Of a stretch of 64,000 bases of DNA, positions 18,179-26,490 are shown one piece after another (position 1 is the first letter of the stretch; each line of letters opens with the position of its first letter). Source of the DNA: Clostridia bacterium. Lineage in GTDB: Bacteria; Bacillota; Clostridia; Oscillospirales; QAKW01. A program made the position numbers and the translations under genes. The notes beneath the pieces were generated by a model. That model saw only the letters and a program-made list of their open reading frames with translations. It ran no database searches and was not told the DNA's origin. The stretch lies in assembly GCA_017464525.1 (NCBI GenBank), contig JAFTZM010000033.1, forward strand, positions 124,001 through 188,000. Reading direction: 5' to 3'.

Positions 18179-18565
18179 ATGAATCAGGATACAACATTTA
18201 TTTATAAATACTCGGCAAAAGAAAATAAAGAAGTGCAAGAAATCCGAAAAAAGTACCTTCTCTGTGAAGAAAGCAAACTTGAAGAACTCAAGCGGTTAGA
18301 TTACACTGTGCAGAACTCAGGAATGATCGAATCCCTCTGTGTAGGCATCGGCGGTGTCTTGGTATTTGGGTTTGGACTCTGCTTGGCAATGCAGGTGATC
18401 GGAAACAATGTGTTTACTACTATGATCGGTGTTATTCTTGGGATCATTGGTATGGTTGGTATGATCTTCGCTTACCCGGTATATCGCAAAATTTCGCAAA
18501 AAGCAAAATCAGAATACACACCCCGTATTTTGAAACTCACAGATGAGCTGATGATAGTAAATTGA
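18179..18565 (+). CDS. Two-helix membrane protein, unknown
   Basis: 128 residues: a charged N-terminal 50 residues (KEVQEIRKKYLLCEESKLEELKRL), two membrane helices (about 53-75 and 80-100), and a basic C-terminal tail. I use ATG 18179, with GGGGAT just upstream; ATG 18167 is possible. The frame running back to 18083 overlaps the repeat protein and is not credible. It lies 25 bases after that gene, so likely the same transcript. Not recognised. Confidence 0.6.
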   Translation: MNQDTTFIYKYSAKENKEVQEIRKKYLLCEESKLEELKRLDYTVQNSGMIESLCVGIGGVLVFGFGLCLAMQVIGNNVFTTMIGVILGIIGMVGMIFAYPVYRKISQKAKSEYTPRILKLTDELMIVN

Positions 18566-18581
18566 AAAGGAGATTTTGAAT

Positions 18582-19715
18582 ATGCGAATTGATAACCCTA
18601 AAGTAACACTTGCAGACGAGGCGAGAAACGGTGTTAAGGAAGAAGTCAGAAGCGGCTTCCTTGACTGGCTGTATGAATTTAATGTAGAAGGTGATGATGG
18701 CGAGCTCTATGCGTTTGGCGGTTCCATCCTTTCTCTTGCACTTGAGAAAATGGATATGGTAAACCTTTGTTATGCCAAAGGTAAAGGTCATGTAAAGCAG
18801 CTTAAGAACTCTATTTACAAGCTGGCCAAATATCCCGGTCTATGTATGAACCATTTCTACAGAAATCCGCAGGGTACGCTTAAAATCGAAAAGAAGGAAA
18901 ATAGTGTGGTCGTGAGTTGTGGCGAAAACTACACCGTTGAGTGTTTTGATAATGGTACTTGGCATCTGATTTTGGATACCTGTGACGGTGAATTTAAGGG
19001 CGACCTTTATCACAGAGCGCACGGTTATCCTCTGTGGTACGGCAGAGAAAAGCCTTCCTATCTCACACAGCATTCCGTTACCTACGGATATAACTGGTCC
19101 GGCGATGTTGACGGAACTGTATGGATCAACGGCAAAGAAATCAAGGTAAAAGGAACCGGTCAGCGTGAACGTTATGTGGCTGTTGATTCCTCCGCAGCTG
19201 AACTCGGTGCATGGGAGGACTGGGGATACATCACTTTTAACGAGATACATTCTTCTATGTATGATATGCGTGCCGGTATGAAGGATTATTCTATTTATGA
19301 TCTCGAAAGTGAAAAGCACTATACCTCAAATGGCGATCTCATGGGAGGTGACCGTGATGTTACCGAAATGGAAATCCTCCATGAGGATTGGGCATTTATG
19401 CGTGAACTTGACGGTTTTGTGCCTACCTACTATAACATCAGAATCAAAACAGAAGATGGCGTATATGAGGCAAGAGCACATGTATGCAACGCTCGTCCCT
19501 GGGGTGTGACCTATAAAGTTCCCGACAATCCGGTGGCAACACTGATTTTCGACAGCGTTGAAGGTAGGTTTATCTACAATGACGGTACTGTAAAAAAATT
19601 AACAGGCGGTCGTGGTGCAATGTCTGTCCGTCAGTGGCATCAGTATCCTAATATGCTTCCCCGTGAGCTGTACTGTGATGATGAACTTACCGGAGAAAAA
19701 TTTGAGACGCTTTAA
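18582..19715 (+). CDS. Large soluble protein, possibly CrtC/AttH-like lipocalin fold
   Basis: 377 residues, no signal peptide or membrane helix, rich in Trp, Tyr and Gly and in beta-type text. Segments such as YHRAHGYPLWYGREKP, GQRERYV and AWEDWGYITF recall the paired lipocalin-like domains of CrtC/AttH proteins (carotenoid hydratase-like), but the match is by eye and weak. ATG 18582 is nine bases from AAGGAG; the TTG at 18576 is too close. Third gene of the module. Substrate unknown. Confidence 0.6.
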   Translation: MRIDNPKVTLADEARNGVKEEVRSGFLDWLYEFNVEGDDGELYAFGGSILSLALEKMDMVNLCYAKGKGHVKQLKNSIYKLAKYPGLCMNHFYRNPQGTLKIEKKENSVVVSCGENYTVECFDNGTWHLILDTCDGEFKGDLYHRAHGYPLWYGREKPSYLTQHSVTYGYNWSGDVDGTVWINGKEIKVKGTGQRERYVAVDSSAAELGAWEDWGYITFNEIHSSMYDMRAGMKDYSIYDLESEKHYTSNGDLMGGDRDVTEMEILHEDWAFMRELDGFVPTYYNIRIKTEDGVYEARAHVCNARPWGVTYKVPDNPVATLIFDSVEGRFIYNDGTVKKLTGGRGAMSVRQWHQYPNMLPRELYCDDELTGEKFETL

Positions 19716-19720
19716 CAAAA

Positions 19721-19765
19721 CTTAAACATTTCTCAAATCTTTCAAAAACATAAGTACAGTATAAT
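19721..19765 (+). promoter_or_regulatory. Operator/promoter of the module (copy 2)
   Basis: CTTAAAC-ATTT-CTCAAAT (19721-19738), 21 bases, TATAAT (19760-19765). Spacing is identical to copy 1 at 17858. It drives the coiled-coil gene and probably the ABC genes behind it. Confidence 0.55.
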
Positions 19766-19802
19766 ATGTATGTAAAATAAGGAAAGGATAAAGGTAAGTA
19801 CA

Positions 19803-20054
19803 ATGGCAAACTTTTTCAAAAAAGCATTTCAGGATATGAAGGAAAATGCAAAGGCTCAGCACGAAGTAGATAAGGCCAATATGGCTGCTGTTAAGGCTGA
19901 GTCCAAGGCTCAGTGGGAAGAAGCTAAGGCTATGGGCGATCCCGAAAAGCGCAAGGCTATGATGCAGGCAGAGCGTGATGAGCAGATTGCTGAGGCACAG
20001 AAGCGTCAGGCGGAAGCTCAGGCTCGTATTGATGCTGTGAAAGGAAATAAATAA
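19803..20054 (+). CDS. Short Ala/Lys/Glu-rich helical protein
   Basis: 83 residues, nearly all helix-forming: Lys/Ala/Glu-rich with Met at intervals (KAFQDMKENAKAQHEV, KAESKAQWEEAKAMGD, AEAQKRQAEAQARI). No membrane segment. Probably a coiled coil or surface-binding helix. It has its own promoter with operator copy 2 and is separated from the ABC genes by a hairpin that may cut read-through, so it could be made in excess. Family not recognised. Confidence 0.65.
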   Translation: MANFFKKAFQDMKENAKAQHEVDKANMAAVKAESKAQWEEAKAMGDPEKRKAMMQAERDEQIAEAQKRQAEAQARIDAVKGNK

Positions 20055-20067
20055 GTGATTAGACATA

Positions 20068-20092
20068 AGCGAGGTGCCAAAGGTGTCTCGCT
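20068..20092 (+). terminator. Hairpin between coiled-coil gene and ABC genes
   Basis: Arms AGCGAGGTGCC and GGTGTCTCGCT (11 pairs with three G-U) around AAA. It is followed by ATTGTT rather than a clean T-run, so probably a partial terminator or mRNA-stabilising hairpin. Confidence 0.45.
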
Positions 20093-20116
20093 ATTGTTGC
20101 ATATCGGAGGAAACTC

Positions 20117-21055
20117 ATGGAAAAGACTATAAACAGAAAGTCTGTTGAAAAAATGAACGCTATTGAAATCAAAAATCTATCTAAAAGCTTTCGTGGGATG
20201 TATGCGGTAGATCATTTGAATATGACCGTTCCCGTTGGGGCGATTTATGGCTTCATCGGTGAGAATGGATCGGGTAAATCAACTACAGAAAAACTCATCT
20301 GTGGACACCTTGTTCCGGACCAAGGTGAAATAAAGCTGTTCGGTAAGGATTACACTGATCCCGGTGTGCGTGTCAGAGTCGGCGCACTTATCGAAAACGC
20401 AGGTTGCTTCCCGAACTCAAGTGTGTATCAAAACCTGCGTATGCAGACCATTAATTTAGGGTTACAAAATCCCAATGAGGAAATTGACCGTGTGCTGAAA
20501 ATTGTTCGTATGGAGGATTCAGCAAACATCAAATTTAAAAGTTGTTCTCTTGGTATGAAGCAGCGTATTGGTATTGCTATGGCTTTGCTTGGAGATCCTG
20601 CACTTCTTATTCTGGATGAACCTATCAACGGTCTTGATACGGATGGTATGAGCATTATGCGGGAAATTCTCGTTGATATTACGAAAAACTACGGTTGTAC
20701 GGTACTTATTTCTTCCCATATCCTCGGCGAACTTGAAAAAATTGCAACCCACTACGGCATTATTCGTCAGGGCAAGATGATAATGGAGCTGTCCGCCGAA
20801 GAAATGGACTCAAGAGCCCAGGTGTTCGTATCCCTAAAAACCAAGGATATGCACGGCGCCAAAGCCGTTCTTGCCGCAAAGTTTGCCGATGTCCGTGAAG
20901 AAGATGGGTATATCCGAGTGTACGATGTGGACGATACTGCTGCTATTGTGCATCATTTAATGAAAAACGGTCATGTGGTGAGCGAAATCAAGAAGAACAA
21001 GATCGGCTTGGAAGAATACTACATCGAACTGATGTCGGCAAAGGAGGAGAAGTAA
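20117..21055 (+). CDS. ABC-2 type transporter ATPase, copy 1
   Basis: Single-domain ATPase of the bacitracin/lantibiotic-resistance type (BcrA/LanF-like). Walker A GENGSGKST, signature CSLGMKQR, Walker B LLILDEP, and H-loop ISSHILGELEK. C-terminal extension of about 85 residues as in this group. ATG 20117 follows CGGAGG. One base from its permease. It is a tandem paralogue of the ATPase at 21907 and shares long identical stretches (GAIYGFIGENGSGKSTTEK, RQGKMI/RHGKMI). Export or immunity against a peptide is inferred from the family. Confidence 0.85.
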   Translation: MEKTINRKSVEKMNAIEIKNLSKSFRGMYAVDHLNMTVPVGAIYGFIGENGSGKSTTEKLICGHLVPDQGEIKLFGKDYTDPGVRVRVGALIENAGCFPNSSVYQNLRMQTINLGLQNPNEEIDRVLKIVRMEDSANIKFKSCSLGMKQRIGIAMALLGDPALLILDEPINGLDTDGMSIMREILVDITKNYGCTVLISSHILGELEKIATHYGIIRQGKMIMELSAEEMDSRAQVFVSLKTKDMHGAKAVLAAKFADVREEDGYIRVYDVDDTAAIVHHLMKNGHVVSEIKKNKIGLEEYYIELMSAKEEK

Positions 21056-21056
21056 A

Positions 21057-21893
21057 ATGGCAAAAGAACTGAAATTCAGAAACCCGAGCTTTTCGGAGCG
21101 AATCAAAGGTATGCTCGGCGTTGACTTTTACCGCCTGTTCCACACCCCTATGTTTTATATTTTTCTTGTAATTGCTGCCATCATTCCTGCTATGGTGTCA
21201 GCAATGACAATGATGCCCGGACCGGATGGAAGTGCTGCTACCCCTTTATATTCTAGTGTGTGGCAGATTATAGCCGCCACCGAACCGCTTTATGTAATTC
21301 GTAGCATTGCCGATTACGCTAATATGAATATGGTGTTTATTTTCGGCGGTATTATGGTTTCTATTTTTATTGGGCACGACTATAAGTCCGGCTACGTAAA
21401 GCAACTCTTTACCACCCACGCCAAAAAGCAGGACTATATGATTTCCAAATCTATTACCTGCGCTTTCGCTATGGCTTGTATGTGTATTACTTACCTGGTC
21501 GGCGGTACTATTGGTGGATTACTCGTCGGTTACTCCTTGGAGGTCAATGTTGGTTCCCTTATTTTTGCGATATTTGGCAAGATCATTATGAGTCTCGGCT
21601 GGGCAAGCTTTTATACCTTCCTCAACATTATTTTCAGAAGATACTTCGGCATTTCTATTGCTTCAAGTTTCTTCTTTGGTACCGGTATTCTTATTATTGG
21701 TTTGGCGGCAATTGTGGAGAACCTTTCAATTCCTACTTGGTTCCTTAATATTTTTCTTTATGGCTCGTCGGTAAACGCTTGTCTTGTCAGCAATGTGGGA
21801 ACGCTGATTATTTGTGCTGTTGTATCTGTTGCTTGGGCATTTTTCTATAACGTGCTCGGTACACGGATTCTCTCTAAGAGTGATGTATATTAA
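21057..21893 (+). CDS. ABC-2 type permease, copy 1
   Basis: 278 residues with six predicted membrane helices after a cytoplasmic start (MLGVDFYRLFHTPMFY). The loop FIGHDYKSGYVKQLFTTHAKKQDY is the usual ABC-2 cytoplasmic loop, and the copy 2 permease has the counterpart FISDDFRSGYAKNLFTVRVEKGDY. It partners the ATPase at 20117. Confidence 0.8.
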   Translation: MAKELKFRNPSFSERIKGMLGVDFYRLFHTPMFYIFLVIAAIIPAMVSAMTMMPGPDGSAATPLYSSVWQIIAATEPLYVIRSIADYANMNMVFIFGGIMVSIFIGHDYKSGYVKQLFTTHAKKQDYMISKSITCAFAMACMCITYLVGGTIGGLLVGYSLEVNVGSLIFAIFGKIIMSLGWASFYTFLNIIFRRYFGISIASSFFFGTGILIIGLAAIVENLSIPTWFLNIFLYGSSVNACLVSNVGTLIICAVVSVAWAFFYNVLGTRILSKSDVY

Positions 21894-21906
21894 GGAGGTG
21901 GCTTGG

Positions 21907-22806
21907 ATGAACGCGGTTGAAATAAAGAATTTATCCAAAAATTTCGGCTCAAAACAGGCGGTTTGCGATCTAGATATGACCGTTCCGATGGGTGCTATTT
22001 ACGGCTTTATTGGGGAAAACGGTTCGGGTAAGTCCACTACCGAAAAAATGATTTGCGGACTGATTCCTAAAAGCGGTGGGTCCATCAAGCTATACGGAAA
22101 AGACTATACCGATATCGATGTCAGAGCAAAGGTCGGAGTACTTATCGAATCGCCCGGTTGTTTCCCCGGTCTTACTGTTTGGGATAATTTGATGCTTCAG
22201 GCGGCGAACCTGAGCATCCCCAATGGAACGGAGGAAACTGTCAAAGTTTTGAAGATGGTCAGAATGGAAGGGGCTGCAGGTAACAAGTATAAAAATTGCT
22301 CTCTTGGTATGAAGCAGAGAGTTGGCATTGCTATGGCGCTGCTCGGGAACCCGACATTGCTTGTTTTGGACGAGCCTTTGAACGGTCTGGATGCTGACGG
22401 TATGCGCATTATGCGAGAGGTATTTACAGATATTATTAAAAACGGTAAGCGCAGTATTATCGTATCTTCCCATCTGCTTGGTGAACTGCAGAAGGTTGCT
22501 ACCCACTACGGCATTATTCGTCACGGAAAAATGATTTGTGAGATGACCTCTGACGAACTGGATGCAAACTGCCGCACTTATATTGCACTGAAAACTGACG
22601 AAATGAGCAAAACAAAAACATTGCTCGGCTGTAAGTATTCCCGCGTTGAAGAAGATGAAGCCGGAAATATCCGAGTTTACGACCTGACCACACCCGAAAA
22701 TGTTGTTACTTACCTTTACGAAAACGGTGTCACGGTTACCGAAATCATGACTGATAAAATTGGTCTTGAAGAATACTATATCGATCTTATGAAGGGAGGC
22801 AAATAA
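21907..22806 (+). CDS. ABC-2 type transporter ATPase, copy 2
   Basis: Paralogue of the copy 1 ATPase with the same motifs: GENGSGKST, CSLGMKQR, LLVLDEPLNGLD, and VSSHLLGELQK. ATG 21907 is eight bases after AAGGAGGTG; the frame extending back to 21814 overlaps the permease and is not used. 299 residues. Probably made from the same transcript as copy 1. Confidence 0.85.
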   Translation: MNAVEIKNLSKNFGSKQAVCDLDMTVPMGAIYGFIGENGSGKSTTEKMICGLIPKSGGSIKLYGKDYTDIDVRAKVGVLIESPGCFPGLTVWDNLMLQAANLSIPNGTEETVKVLKMVRMEGAAGNKYKNCSLGMKQRVGIAMALLGNPTLLVLDEPLNGLDADGMRIMREVFTDIIKNGKRSIIVSSHLLGELQKVATHYGIIRHGKMICEMTSDELDANCRTYIALKTDEMSKTKTLLGCKYSRVEEDEAGNIRVYDLTTPENVVTYLYENGVTVTEIMTDKIGLEEYYIDLMKGGK

Positions 22807-22807
22807 A

Positions 22808-23623
22808 ATGGAAAATACAGTAAATTTCCCCAAAAACAACTTTGGTAAGCGCATGAAAAGTATGCTGAAGGTCGATTTTAGAAGAATGCTTAAATCAAAA
22901 CTTTTTTACATTTTAATTGCCTGCGCGCTTGTTATTCCGATTCTTATGACAGTTATGATGACAATGATGGACGGCTCTGTTTCAATTGATCCTCAAACAG
23001 GAGTTGAAACAGTAATGGAAGGACCCGAAAATACATGGCAGTCCATTGGCACCTTACCTACCGCTGACGGTGCGACTATGGGCGGTATGGACGTTATGGC
23101 GATGTGTAACATCAATATGATGTATATGCTTGCCGCGGTATTTATTTGTTTGTTCATATCAGATGACTTTAGAAGCGGATATGCCAAGAATCTTTTTACC
23201 GTTCGGGTGGAAAAGGGCGACTATGTGATTTCCAAAACCTTTGCCGGTTTTGTCTGCGGTGCGCTGTTGCTGATGTTCTATTTTATTGGTGCAATGCTTG
23301 GCGGTGCCATTTCAGGTCTTTCCTTTGACTTACAGGGTTTAACTGCGGGAAATATCGTGATGTGTATGATTGCAAAGGGTTTTCTTATGCTTGTATTTGT
23401 TTCGATCTTTGTACTTGTCAGCGTAGCGGCAAAGCAAAAGGCTTGGCTTTCCATCTGTGGCTCTTTGGGTGGCGGTATGCTTCTCTTTATGATGGTATCA
23501 ATGATCACACCTCTTGGCTCTACGCTTATGAATGTACTTCTGTGTCTTGCGGGTGGTGTATTGTTCGCATTTGGGCTTGGTGCGATCGGCAACACTGTAT
23601 TAAAGAAGACAAGCTTGGTATAA
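22808..23623 (+). CDS. ABC-2 type permease, copy 2
   Basis: 271 residues with six predicted helices, starting with a cytoplasmic segment (MLKVDFRRMLKSKLFY) like copy 1. The first extracellular loop is longer and contains DPQTGVETVMEGPENTWQ, which distinguishes it from copy 1. It ends the two-pair cluster and is followed by a terminator. Confidence 0.8.
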   Translation: MENTVNFPKNNFGKRMKSMLKVDFRRMLKSKLFYILIACALVIPILMTVMMTMMDGSVSIDPQTGVETVMEGPENTWQSIGTLPTADGATMGGMDVMAMCNINMMYMLAAVFICLFISDDFRSGYAKNLFTVRVEKGDYVISKTFAGFVCGALLLMFYFIGAMLGGAISGLSFDLQGLTAGNIVMCMIAKGFLMLVFVSIFVLVSVAAKQKAWLSICGSLGGGMLLFMMVSMITPLGSTLMNVLLCLAGGVLFAFGLGAIGNTVLKKTSLV

Positions 23624-23630
23624 ATGCTTG

Positions 23631-23663
23631 AAGGCAACGCTATAATTGGCGTTGCCTTTTTAA
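23631..23663 (+). terminator. Terminator after the ABC-2 cluster
   Basis: Arms AAGGCAACGC and GCGTTGCCTT followed by a T-run. Confidence 0.85.
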
Positions 23664-23778
23664 ATTGTCAGCAATCAAATTATTGAAATAAAAGTACTTT
23701 TATGAAAATCCGGAAACGAAAAAATTTAACATTTGGAGGTTGTATTGTATAATGAATTAGATTAATAAGCGGAGGGGT

Positions 23779-23856
23779 GTGATTTTTAAGATATTGATTG
23801 TTGAGGAAGATAAGGAACTGAACAAGACCGTTTTGAAAAAATGTGTTTTGAAGTGA
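23779..23856 (+). pseudogene. Stub of an OmpR-type response regulator
   Basis: 25-codon frame starting at GTG behind GGAGGGGT. The residues FKILIVEEDKELNKTV are the unmistakable first strand and acidic pocket of a receiver domain (normally KILIVEDD). It then runs into unrelated text and a stop. The upstream TATAAT (23748-23753) and ribosome site survive. The sensor kinase is absent from the window. Probably the former regulator of the module at 17.9-23.6 kb. Confidence 0.65.
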
Positions 23857-23898
23857 TAAACAATCACATTGTTTTTAATAAATCGTGTAACTAAACAC

Positions 23899-23942
23899 AG
23901 TAGCGGCAAGGACGTAAAAATCCTTGCCACTACTTTATTTTT
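23899..23942 (+). terminator. Strong terminator before tetR
   Basis: Arms AGTAG-C-GGCAAGGA and TCCTTGCC-A-CTACT with a T-rich tail. Confidence 0.85.
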
Positions 23943-23960
23943 ACATTTTTGCAAACTCTC

Positions 23961-23989
23961 TTGACAAATCAAAAAATCGAGAGTAAAAT
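23961..23989 (+). promoter_or_regulatory. Sigma-A promoter of the tetR gene
   Basis: TTGACA (23961-23966), 17 bases, TAAAAT (23984-23989). The -10 element abuts the palindromic operator. Confidence 0.8.
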
Positions 23990-24017
23990 ATAACAGTGTT
24001 ATATAACACTGTTATAT
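23988..24017 (+). promoter_or_regulatory. 30-base perfect palindrome, probable TetR operator
   Basis: Two ATAACAGTGTTAT-type half-sites back to back form a perfect 30-base palindrome that starts inside the -10 element and covers the start of transcription. Binding here would block tetR transcription, so autorepression is likely. Confidence 0.75.
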
Positions 24018-24041
24018 CAATCGAAGGGGGCGGTAGATAGA

Positions 24042-24659
24042 ATGAGTGAGGCAGAACTGTCAACACTGGAACAGATACATACAGCGGCGAAAAATGAGTT
24101 TCTTGAAAAAGGCTTTAAGTCTGCCTCTTTGCGTAATATCGTTAAGACTGTTAGCATGACAACCGGTGCCTTCTACGGCTACTACAAAAGCAAGGAAGAA
24201 CTGTTCGATGCTTTGGTTGGGGAGCAGTACAACACCTTTATGGAAAGGTTCAAGGAATCACAGTTGGCATTTACCTATCTTTCACCTGAAGAACAGCGAG
24301 ATAATATGGGTGAGATTTCCAGTGACTGTATGGATTGGATGACGGATTATGCCTATGAAAACTACGATGCTTTTAAGTTACTCCTTTGCTGTTCCGAAGG
24401 AACGAAGTATGTCAATATGGTACATGAAATGGTGGAGATCGAAATCGAAGCCACTCACGCTTATGTAGATGTGCTTAAAAACCTCGGTAATTCCACATAC
24501 AGCATTGATCCGCAGCTTGAGCATATGCTTGTCAGTGGTATGTTCTCTGCTTTCTTTGAACTCATCATACACAATGTACCGCATGAAAAGGCAAAGAATT
24601 ATGTTCGGGATCTGCGGGCATTCTACACTGCCGGTTGGCAAATAATTATGGGGTTATAA
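24042..24659 (+). CDS. TetR/AcrR-family regulator
   Basis: 205 residues. The N-terminal helix-turn-helix (ILKTAKNEF-type: IHTAAKNEFLEKGFKSASLRNIVKTVSMTTGAFYGYYKSKEELFDAL) is standard for TetR; the ligand-binding helical domain follows from about residue 60. It sits behind a palindromic operator and directly upstream of ABC exporter genes, so it most likely represses them and itself until a substrate binds. Confidence 0.88.
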   Translation: MSEAELSTLEQIHTAAKNEFLEKGFKSASLRNIVKTVSMTTGAFYGYYKSKEELFDALVGEQYNTFMERFKESQLAFTYLSPEEQRDNMGEISSDCMDWMTDYAYENYDAFKLLLCCSEGTKYVNMVHEMVEIEIEATHAYVDVLKNLGNSTYSIDPQLEHMLVSGMFSAFFELIIHNVPHEKAKNYVRDLRAFYTAGWQIIMGL

Positions 24660-24681
24660 AACCCTTTAATTTTTGACCATA

Positions 24682-24699
24682 AGTTAGCGATTGCTAACT
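24682..24699 (+). promoter_or_regulatory. AGTTAG-N6-CTAACT operator, copy 1
   Basis: AGTTAGC-GATT-GCTAACT inverted repeat, 18 bases, between tetR and the first exporter gene. Same 18-base frame as two copies upstream of the MacB-type gene at 28.3 kb. Confidence 0.5.
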
Positions 24700-24723
24700 G
24701 CATATAAGGAGGTTCATTTTGCA

Positions 24724-26490
24724 ATGGAGCAAGAAAAGAAAAAATCATCGATCGGCTGGATCATGTCCTTTGCCGGTCAAAAAAAGAAGTTGTATGTTGT
24801 AAGCGTTCTGCTTGCGGTGTTTGGCGTACTGTGTGGTATTGTGCCGTTTATACTGACGGGCAAGATCATCCGAAATCTGATTGAGGGCAACCGTGAATGG
24901 TCGTTCTATCTAACGAGGGGGCTTTTGATGGCCCTCTGCTTCATCGGGAAGATCTTGGGGCACAACATCTCCACCACCTGCTCCCATGTCGCAACTTTCC
25001 ATGTGCTTGGTGAGGTTCGCAAGCTGCTTTGCGAAAAGCTATCCCGTGTTCCACTCGGCTATGTCAAGGATACGCCGTCGGGAACGTTGAAAAACATTAT
25101 GATGGAGCGCCTTGACAGCATTGAAACCACGTTGGCACACGTTCTGCCGGAGTTTACATCTAATCTGCTGGCACCTGTTTGTGTTTTTGTCTATATGCTG
25201 ACAATCGATTGGCGTATGGCGCTGATCACCTTGGTTCCGCTTGTTCTCGGACTACTGTGTTATTGCACAATGATGTTCGGCTATGCGGAGAGTTATCAGA
25301 ATGCCATCAACAAGACGAAAACACTTAACGACACCGCTGTGGAATATATCAATGGCATTCAGGTCATCAAGGCGTTTGGCAAAGCAGGTGCATCCTACGA
25401 GCGTTTTGCCGTGGCGGCAAAGGAGGGGGCATCCTGCTATGTGGAATGGATGCGGAAAAATAATATTCCGTTCTCGCTTGCTATGGTTTTAGCACCTTGC
25501 ACGATGATCACGGTGCTCCCACTCGGCGGTCTGTTCGTGATGAATGGCAGTCTTGCGGCGATTGATTTTATTATGATTATTCTGTTGTCGGTTGGACTGA
25601 TTCAGCCGCTGATCACCGTTATGGGTTATTCTGATGATTTGGCAAAGCTCGGAACGATCGTAGGTGAGGTAACAAGTATTCTGACACAGGATGAATTGGT
25701 TCGCCCCAAACAGGACAAGGAAGTTCCCACGGATAACTCCATTTTGCTTACTGACGTTACTTTCGGTTATCACGACAAGGAGGTACTCCACGGCATCAAT
25801 ATGGAGATACCGAGCGGAAAAGTCTGCGCTTTGGTCGGCCCAAGTGGAAGCGGAAAATCTACCATAGCCAAACTGATCGCCTCGCTTTGGGACGTAAAGG
25901 GCGGCAGTATCAAGATCGGCGGTGTGGATATCCGTGATCTTTCTTTAGAGGAATACAATCGTAAGGTCGCTTATGTGGCGCAGGATAACTATCTCTTTGA
26001 CGATACAATCCGTGAAAATATCCGTATGGGACGCTTGGGAGCCACCGATGGGGAGGTGGAAGAAGTTGCAAGAAAAAGCGGCTGTCACGATTTTATTATG
26101 GCTTTGGATAAAGGATATGACACCGTTGTCGGCGGCAGCGGCGGACACCTTTCGGGCGGCGAGCGACAACGAATCGCCATTGCCCGTGCTATGCTCAAAG
26201 ATGCGTCTATTGTAATTCTTGATGAAGCTACCGCCTACACCGATCCCGAAAATGAAGCCATTATTCAGGCATCCGTGGCAAAGCTAGTCCAAGGCAAATC
26301 GCTCATTGTCATTGCTCACCGTTTGTCAACCATTCAGGATGCAGACCATATTTTCGTAATCAAGGATGGAAATGTGGTTGATTCGGGAACGCATACGGAG
26401 CTGCTTGAAAACGGCGGCTTATATAAAGATATGTGGGCCGCGCACATCTCCGTCAAGGACACAGCGGAAGGAGGTGCCGTTCATGCTTAA
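24724..26490 (+). CDS. ABC exporter half-transporter (pair 1, first)
   Basis: 588 residues: six-helix exporter membrane domain (about 1-320) fused to an ATPase. Walker A GPSGSGKST, signature LSGGERQR, Walker B IVILDEAT with catalytic Glu, and H-loop VIAHRLSTI, so this half has intact ATP motifs. ATG 24724 is 11 bases from AAGGAGG. The stop overlaps the next start by eight bases, the mark of a heterodimeric partner. Drug or peptide export inferred. Confidence 0.88.
   Translation: MEQEKKKSSIGWIMSFAGQKKKLYVVSVLLAVFGVLCGIVPFILTGKIIRNLIEGNREWSFYLTRGLLMALCFIGKILGHNISTTCSHVATFHVLGEVRKLLCEKLSRVPLGYVKDTPSGTLKNIMMERLDSIETTLAHVLPEFTSNLLAPVCVFVYMLTIDWRMALITLVPLVLGLLCYCTMMFGYAESYQNAINKTKTLNDTAVEYINGIQVIKAFGKAGASYERFAVAAKEGASCYVEWMRKNNIPFSLAMVLAPCTMITVLPLGGLFVMNGSLAAIDFIMIILLSVGLIQPLITVMGYSDDLAKLGTIVGEVTSILTQDELVRPKQDKEVPTDNSILLTDVTFGYHDKEVLHGINMEIPSGKVCALVGPSGSGKSTIAKLIASLWDVKGGSIKIGGVDIRDLSLEEYNRKVAYVAQDNYLFDDTIRENIRMGRLGATDGEVEEVARKSGCHDFIMALDKGYDTVVGGSGGHLSGGERQRIAIARAMLKDASIVILDEATAYTDPENEAIIQASVAKLVQGKSLIVIAHRLSTIQDADHIFVIKDGNVVDSGTHTELLENGGLYKDMWAAHISVKDTAEGGAVHA

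Noticed and set aside
21814..21906. 31-residue N-terminal extension of the second ABC-2 ATPase
   Set aside because: It overlaps the permease gene in another frame, and AAGGAGGTG directly precedes ATG 21907, where the family sequence begins.
26366..26482. 39-residue N-terminal extension of the second exporter half
   Set aside because: It is an out-of-frame reading of the preceding gene; ATG 26483 has GGAGGTG and starts the normal exporter N-terminus.
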